A stretch of DNA of 19,285 nt, taken from HGM11416 sp045596285 (GTDB taxonomy: Bacteria > Bacillota > Clostridia > Christensenellales > Borkfalkiaceae). The stretch covers positions 1-19,285 of the forward strand of contig JAZOCA010000093.1 in the NCBI GenBank assembly GCA_045596285.1. The letters run 5' to 3'. Positions 14,978 through 19,285 of the stretch are shown piece after piece; position 1 is the stretch's first letter, and each line of letters opens with the position of its first letter. A model generated the notes under the pieces. The model was not told where the DNA came from. It saw only the letters and a list, made by a program, of their open reading frames with translations, and searched no databases. The translations under genes were made by a program, and so were the position numbers.

Positions 14978-15036
14978 CTTTTCTTAGAATATCACTTTTT
15001 GTTACTTTTAATAGAATCTACTTATTCCACCATTTA

Positions 15037-15187
15037 GGAGCGCTAGCGATATAGTCTAAAGGCTTCCCCTTGAGGGGAAGCTGTCAACGCCAGTTGACTG
15101 ATGAGGTGTAGCCACCTTTGTGGCGTTATTCCATTTTAACCACAACACCAGTTGCTCGTCATTCTGGAGCACAGCGATAGAATCTAA
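15037..15187. repeat. Dispersed palindromic repeat patch flanked by imperfect direct repeats
   Basis: The centre (15061-15124) is a run of hairpins: GCTTCCCC/GGGGAAGC (15062-15081), GTCAAC/GTTGAC (15083-15098), and two exclusive ones, AGGTG/CACCT (15104-15117) and GCCAC/GTGGC (15111-15124). The GGAAGCTGTCA...TGACTGATGAGGTG pattern is one I recall as a common intergenic repeat in Clostridia genomes. Flanking it are similar sequences at 15037-15059 (GGAGCGCTAGCGATATAGTC) and 15166-15187 (GGAGCACAGCGATAGAATCT). No coding potential. The rest of the 14881-15239 gap holds the promoter region and the terminator listed separately. Confidence 0.7.
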
Positions 15188-15188
15188 C

Positions 15189-15225
15189 AAAAAAACTCCC
15201 GAAAGTTTTTCTTCCGAGAGTTTTT
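15189..15225 (-). terminator. Terminator of the Hint-domain surface protein gene
   Basis: On the minus strand AAAAACTC (15225-15218) pairs with GAGTTTTT (15198-15191), with TCGG/CCGA pairing inside. A run of seven T ends at 15189. It starts 15 bases past the stop of the 1294-residue gene. Confidence 0.85.
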
Positions 15226-15239
15226 CTTTTTTTGTTAAA

Positions 15240-18200
15240 TTAAGTTGTTACTTCATCTTTGTTAAGGTCATGCCCTACTACGTATCTTTCAATCAACGCT
15301 AAAATATCTTCGTAAGTCATTAACCCTTTGCCTACTGATACTTTGAAATATTTTGCCGCAAACGCATATTCAAATACTTCATACGATACGTATTCTTTAA
15401 AGTCTTCATACGTATATAAACCGTATTTTTCTATATCTGCTTGCATTTGCTCTTCATCATACTTCAAGCCTTCGCCATATTCAAAGTAGTTGAATAGCCC
15501 TGTTATGCCACCGGGTATAGATAACATTCCATCTATGAAGTAGTTTAGATGATATGCCGTTACTAAGCTGTAACAACCGGTGTATTCGGTAGCCACGTAA
15601 GCCCTTGTTAAGGTTACGCTTTCGAACGCGTTATTTTCGCTGTTTGCAACAGCAAATTCATGCCCCACAAACTCGCCATAATTACTTTCGGTAATATATA
15701 CGTACTTATTAAGCGTTAAATCGAATAGCGCGTGTTCGTAAATAAGTTTAGTTGTTGTACCGTTGCTAAATTCAAGATTGATTACGTTATACTCTGCCCA
15801 GCCGTCACGTTCTATAAACAGTATGGGTGCAGAAACGTATTGTCCGCTTTCGTGGTCAAATACAAGCAAGATATCACTTTCAGTAATATTTTCAACAGCC
15901 TTTTGCGTACCATCTGCTAAAGTAATCAACGTACCCGCTGCAATACACTTACTATATTTTACTGCGGTAATTATAATTGTGCCCATTTCCTTTTCAACAG
16001 TTTTAGTTGTAACAATAATATTAGCACTTGCTGCTTGTGTTCCACCATATTTAATTGTGTGTCCGCCAATAACGTATTTTATAATATCGTCTTTGTTTTC
16101 AGTAATCACTTCTTCATTTCGATCATATTCTATTCCTTCTGGTGTTTCAAATACGTACATATACGAGGCATCATGACTGTCATAATCACCACCACTTTCA
16201 GATTTATAGCTAATGTTTATTGTTATTCTACATTTTTCCTTCCACAACACTTCCAATGTTAAACTATTGTTATCGGCAAAATCTTGTGTCGAAATTGAAG
16301 ACTTTAACGTTAAACCATCTACTGTCCAGCCACCACCATAATAATACAATTCTGAAGTATCAAGATCATAGTCTGTTGGTGTTGTAATGTAATCTGTAAC
16401 ATTCGGCAATAAAACCGAATCATACATTATTACATGTTCATCAAGTTCAAACTTAGCATTAGGATGATTGTCTTTTAAATACAAGTGATATACTTCGCCC
16501 CATTCAGCAACAACTTCATAGCCGCGTTGAGTTGAAACAATAAACGACCAATCAGTTACTGCTACTTTTCTTTCATTTACAACAGTATACCATCCCATAA
16601 AGTATTTCGTTGATGTCTGCGTTGAATCTTCAGGTGTATCCCCCTTTGTAAACACATCTGGAAAATCATCTACAAACTGATCTGGCGAATCATAAGTATA
16701 TGTAGGTATTACAACATCAAAAACTTCAGGATCCCCATTATCAATTCTAAAGTTAACAGTATATCCACCTTCCCATTTAGCATACAGGGTTATTTCTGTA
16801 TTATCCCCAAGAAGAGCTTGATTATAAGTTTGGACTTTATTTCCACTATAATCTTCAGATAAGAACCATCCTGCAAAACTATAATCTCCTACAGCATCCA
16901 ACGACACCAAACTTGAAGCACCTTTCGTAGAAGTATATATAAAGGTCTCTGTCTCTGGAGTATAGCCACGAGATGTAACATAACTAAGTGTGTACTCAAT
17001 TCCAATCCATTTAGCATATAAAGTTACATTCCCAAAAATATTATCACCTTCACTTGCCTTATTTTCTTCACTAAATGACGAGTCATAATACCAGCCTGCA
17101 AAAGTATAATATGTTTTAGCAGGTTTAGGAATATCATCTTTAGTTAATTGATATCCAGTTCCATCCGTATTAATTATGTTAACTGGCTTATCTTCAATTT
17201 CAGAGCCACCGTTTTCTTCATAAGTTATTGTTTTGTCGCCCAACGTATACCATTCATTTCCGTTTGAATAATAACTACTCGTAGATAAAGCTGAATTGCC
17301 TACACCATAAATATTGGCTGTTGCCGTTTCGGATACAGGCCATAATTCTTGGTAATCCCCGCCAGTTGTAACGTTTGTAGCACTTGCAGACCCTTTCCCT
17401 TCACTACTTTTAAGACTTAAACTTGAAGTAGCGATATTCATTGAAGCACCCATTCCGCCATTTGCCACATCACCGGCAAATGATGATGCTGAAGTTACGT
17501 TTAAAGTTCCATTAATAAATAAATTTGCTTTAGGTTTATTCGCAGGATAATAATTGTGGCTATTAAATCCATCTGGATATAGTATAAAATCACTCGATAT
17601 ATTAACAATCGCATCACTTGCCACGGTTAAAGAAGAACCTGGCATAAACTTCATTTTATTTTGAATAGCATATGTCCCACTATTCAATACAATATTCATT
17701 TTCCATGAAACAGGAAAAAGCATATCATTTGTATTAACTGTTTGAGATATAGACGCCACAGTTACTTTTAAACTCATTGTCCCAGTCGATGCTCCACCAT
17801 AAATATTTAGTAAAGTACTACCTTGTGTGTTACGTGCATTTAATTCTGTTGTTGCAGTTATCATAGCGTTATACGGTGTAAATTTCCATTCAACATAAGA
17901 ATCATTATATAAATTTATAACACTATTGTTAGCCCCCACAATTTTTATATCTGTTTGGTTGTGTTTTGCAGGAATAGTTCCTATTATTGGAATGCCCGTA
18001 AGCTCCCCTGTATAAAGGTCTGCATAACCTACTATATTAGCGTTTGAATAACACCTAACTATTGATTGAACGTTTGGCATATCAAAAATAGCGAAAGGCG
18101 ATATTCCACCCTTTTTAGCAGCGCCAACCGTGTGTTGACCGCCACCATAATCATAAACTACAAAAGGCATGTATAAAGAACCTTTACTCATGGTAACGCG

Positions 18201-19124
18201 ACTTCCGTTATTAGAATCACTTTCTTTAATATACCCTAAGCAATCTATTACTGCGGTACTTTCAGTTGCGCTTATATATGAGTTGGACTCCATTGTAATT
18301 TGAGAGTAGTTTCCTGATGTTGCTCCTGCAAGATACTGTCCTTCTTTACCTAATATTCCACCTATATTTAAAACGCCTTTTACAGTTAACGTTACACCCG
18401 ATTTAATGGTAACTTCACTTTTTAAATTTGCAGCAACTTTATCTGTTGATGAATCGGCAAAGTTAGCTGTCGAGCCCGCTCTGTGTGCGGTATTTCTCGG
18501 GTTTGCCGTGCCATTACCATCATAATCGGCTTCTTCGGCGTATTTTATGTTTAATACTTCGTTTGCATCTATCGTTACGTTGCTACTTATTTTTGGAGAA
18601 TACCTACCCGACTCAGGATCATTTGGCTTTTTGTATAGATTGTTTAAAACGTCTATAGTTACCGAAGTTCCAGCATCTAAAGCAGATTCAATCGTTCCAT
18701 AATAAGTTGTGCCACGTTTTGCAACGGGATATATATTAACTGAAACAGTTGTTTTTGCTTCTTTATACTGTTGTGTATCATTTGGTGTTGCAGTAACTTC
18801 AATTTGCACCGTGCATATTTCCTCAGTAGTCGGTGTAAATACTAATGCAGAAGTTTCGTAAGATAAAGTATAATCACTTTTTGAAAAATTAACATTTCCA
18901 CTACCATTTTGAGCAACTAAAGATACACTTGTAAATTCCAACTCTTCGCCTTCATAAGTATTATACGATCCACCAATAGTCAAAGTCGGAGTAATTTTAC
19001 TTATATAACTCGGCGAGCCGGATTGCTCGTTGATAATAAGCCAAGAAGAAGCGCCCATAGATAAAACACCTATGGCAAAAAATACAATTAGTATTAGAAA
19101 CTTATTAACCTTAATTCTTCTCAT
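15240..19124 (-). CDS. Large surface protein with InlB-type repeats and C-terminal Hint domain
   Basis: The 1294-residue product starts with basic residues and one hydrophobic helix (9-31), a signal anchor or uncleaved signal. Residues 130-630 are Ser/Thr/Asn-rich with many short beta strands (SGVTLTVKGVLNIGG, NGTLNVTS), as in a beta-helix. Two clear InlB B-type repeats lie at about 633-706 and 710-784, ending LYAKW, and two degenerate ones follow to about 962. A Hint domain begins at C1060 (KCIAAGTLITLADGTQKAVE) and has a block-B-like EHALFD with H1131; its end reads AYHLNYFIDGMLSIPG, without the terminal His-Asn of inteins. A conserved-looking tail follows (1205-1294). Self-processing at C1060 is inferred. 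AGGTG precedes ATG. No LPxTG motif was seen. Confidence 0.85.
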   Translation of the reverse strand: MRRIKVNKFLILIVFFAIGVLSMGASSWLIINEQSGSPSYISKITPTLTIGGSYNTYEGEELEFTSVSLVAQNGSGNVNFSKSDYTLSYETSALVFTPTTEEICTVQIEVTATPNDTQQYKEAKTTVSVNIYPVAKRGTTYYGTIESALDAGTSVTIDVLNNLYKKPNDPESGRYSPKISSNVTIDANEVLNIKYAEEADYDGNGTANPRNTAHRAGSTANFADSSTDKVAANLKSEVTIKSGVTLTVKGVLNIGGILGKEGQYLAGATSGNYSQITMESNSYISATESTAVIDCLGYIKESDSNNGSRVTMSKGSLYMPFVVYDYGGGQHTVGAAKKGGISPFAIFDMPNVQSIVRCYSNANIVGYADLYTGELTGIPIIGTIPAKHNQTDIKIVGANNSVINLYNDSYVEWKFTPYNAMITATTELNARNTQGSTLLNIYGGASTGTMSLKVTVASISQTVNTNDMLFPVSWKMNIVLNSGTYAIQNKMKFMPGSSLTVASDAIVNISSDFILYPDGFNSHNYYPANKPKANLFINGTLNVTSASSFAGDVANGGMGASMNIATSSLSLKSSEGKGSASATNVTTGGDYQELWPVSETATANIYGVGNSALSTSSYYSNGNEWYTLGDKTITYEENGGSEIEDKPVNIINTDGTGYQLTKDDIPKPAKTYYTFAGWYYDSSFSEENKASEGDNIFGNVTLYAKWIGIEYTLSYVTSRGYTPETETFIYTSTKGASSLVSLDAVGDYSFAGWFLSEDYSGNKVQTYNQALLGDNTEITLYAKWEGGYTVNFRIDNGDPEVFDVVIPTYTYDSPDQFVDDFPDVFTKGDTPEDSTQTSTKYFMGWYTVVNERKVAVTDWSFIVSTQRGYEVVAEWGEVYHLYLKDNHPNAKFELDEHVIMYDSVLLPNVTDYITTPTDYDLDTSELYYYGGGWTVDGLTLKSSISTQDFADNNSLTLEVLWKEKCRITINISYKSESGGDYDSHDASYMYVFETPEGIEYDRNEEVITENKDDIIKYVIGGHTIKYGGTQAASANIIVTTKTVEKEMGTIIITAVKYSKCIAAGTLITLADGTQKAVENITESDILLVFDHESGQYVSAPILFIERDGWAEYNVINLEFSNGTTTKLIYEHALFDLTLNKYVYITESNYGEFVGHEFAVANSENNAFESVTLTRAYVATEYTGCYSLVTAYHLNYFIDGMLSIPGGITGLFNYFEYGEGLKYDEEQMQADIEKYGLYTYEDFKEYVSYEVFEYAFAAKYFKVSVGKGLMTYEDILALIERYVVGHDLNKDEVTT

Positions 19125-19188
19125 TTTTTCACCTATAATGCAAAAAGCGTCAAATAAAGTATACTTTTTTTAACACCCGATTTTTGGC

Positions 19189-19221
19189 AAAAAAAATACG
19201 CAAAAAATCAATTTTTGCGTA
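19189..19221 (-). terminator. Terminator of a minus-strand gene beyond the right edge
   Basis: ACGCAAAAA (19198-19206) and TTTTTGCGT (19212-19220) form a perfect stem, with eight T following on the minus strand (19196-19189). No gene is present from 19125 to the window end. A possible weak -10, TATACT, for the surface protein lies near 19160-19165. Confidence 0.8.
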
Positions 19222-19285
19222 AGAAAAATATAAAATTCAATTAAAATTTAGTGGTTAAATAAACTATAGTTTTTTTAACGTATTT

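Noticed and set aside
15763..16176. Plus-strand reading frames opposite the Hint-domain gene
   Set aside because: No binding sites and no recognisable domains; the minus-strand frame is continuous with clear repeats and a Hint domain.

Overview
The window looks like chromosomal DNA from a low-GC, spore-forming Firmicute, most likely a gut-type Clostridia lineage. This is inferred from a clear SpoIIE, a clostridial-type galactokinase, A/T-rich sigma-A promoters with extended -10 elements, AGGAGG-type ribosome binding sites, and a dispersed palindromic repeat of a kind I associate with Clostridia genomes. No rRNA, tRNA, CRISPR array, transposase or integrase was seen.

Layout. At the left edge, on the minus strand, is the 5' part of rpsB with its promoter and a folded leader. 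Next, still on minus, are a secreted, membrane-anchored M6-like zinc metalloprotease and a small DUF4190-like membrane protein. A compact divergent promoter region separates the protease from galK (plus). galK ends in a long terminator that runs right up to the start codon of spoIIE (plus). After spoIIE comes a pair of translationally coupled genes, a 38-residue ORF starting at TTG and a 169-residue membrane protein, closed by a strong terminator. A TetR-family regulator with its own promoter and a foldable leader follows, then a TIGR01212/YhcC-type radical SAM enzyme. A bidirectional terminator closes that plus-strand block.

The accessory core is a three-gene minus-strand unit (about 9925-14880). 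Transcription order is: an unrecognised 261-residue protein, a 604-residue protein with a degenerate PP2C phosphatase fold, and a 728-residue membrane protein with Rossmann/TrkA-like segments and a C-terminal RyR-type domain. Its promoter has a perfect -35 and is overlaid by two exact copies of a 15-bp direct repeat placed like a repressor operator, with a 20-bp inverted repeat just upstream. A separate 13-bp motif, TATAGGTCGATTA, occurs in four successive intergenic gaps from tetR to the first operon gene, always in the same absolute orientation. I think this set is the best candidate for an undescribed signalling or conflict system: a ligand-sensing membrane effector, a phosphatase-like partner and a novel third component under tight repression.

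To the right is a dispersed-repeat patch (about 15037-15187). Then comes a 1294-residue surface protein (minus) with an N-terminal membrane anchor, a repetitive beta-rich region, InlB-type repeats and a C-terminal Hint (hedgehog/intein-type) domain. A terminator from an upstream minus-strand gene lies near the right edge.
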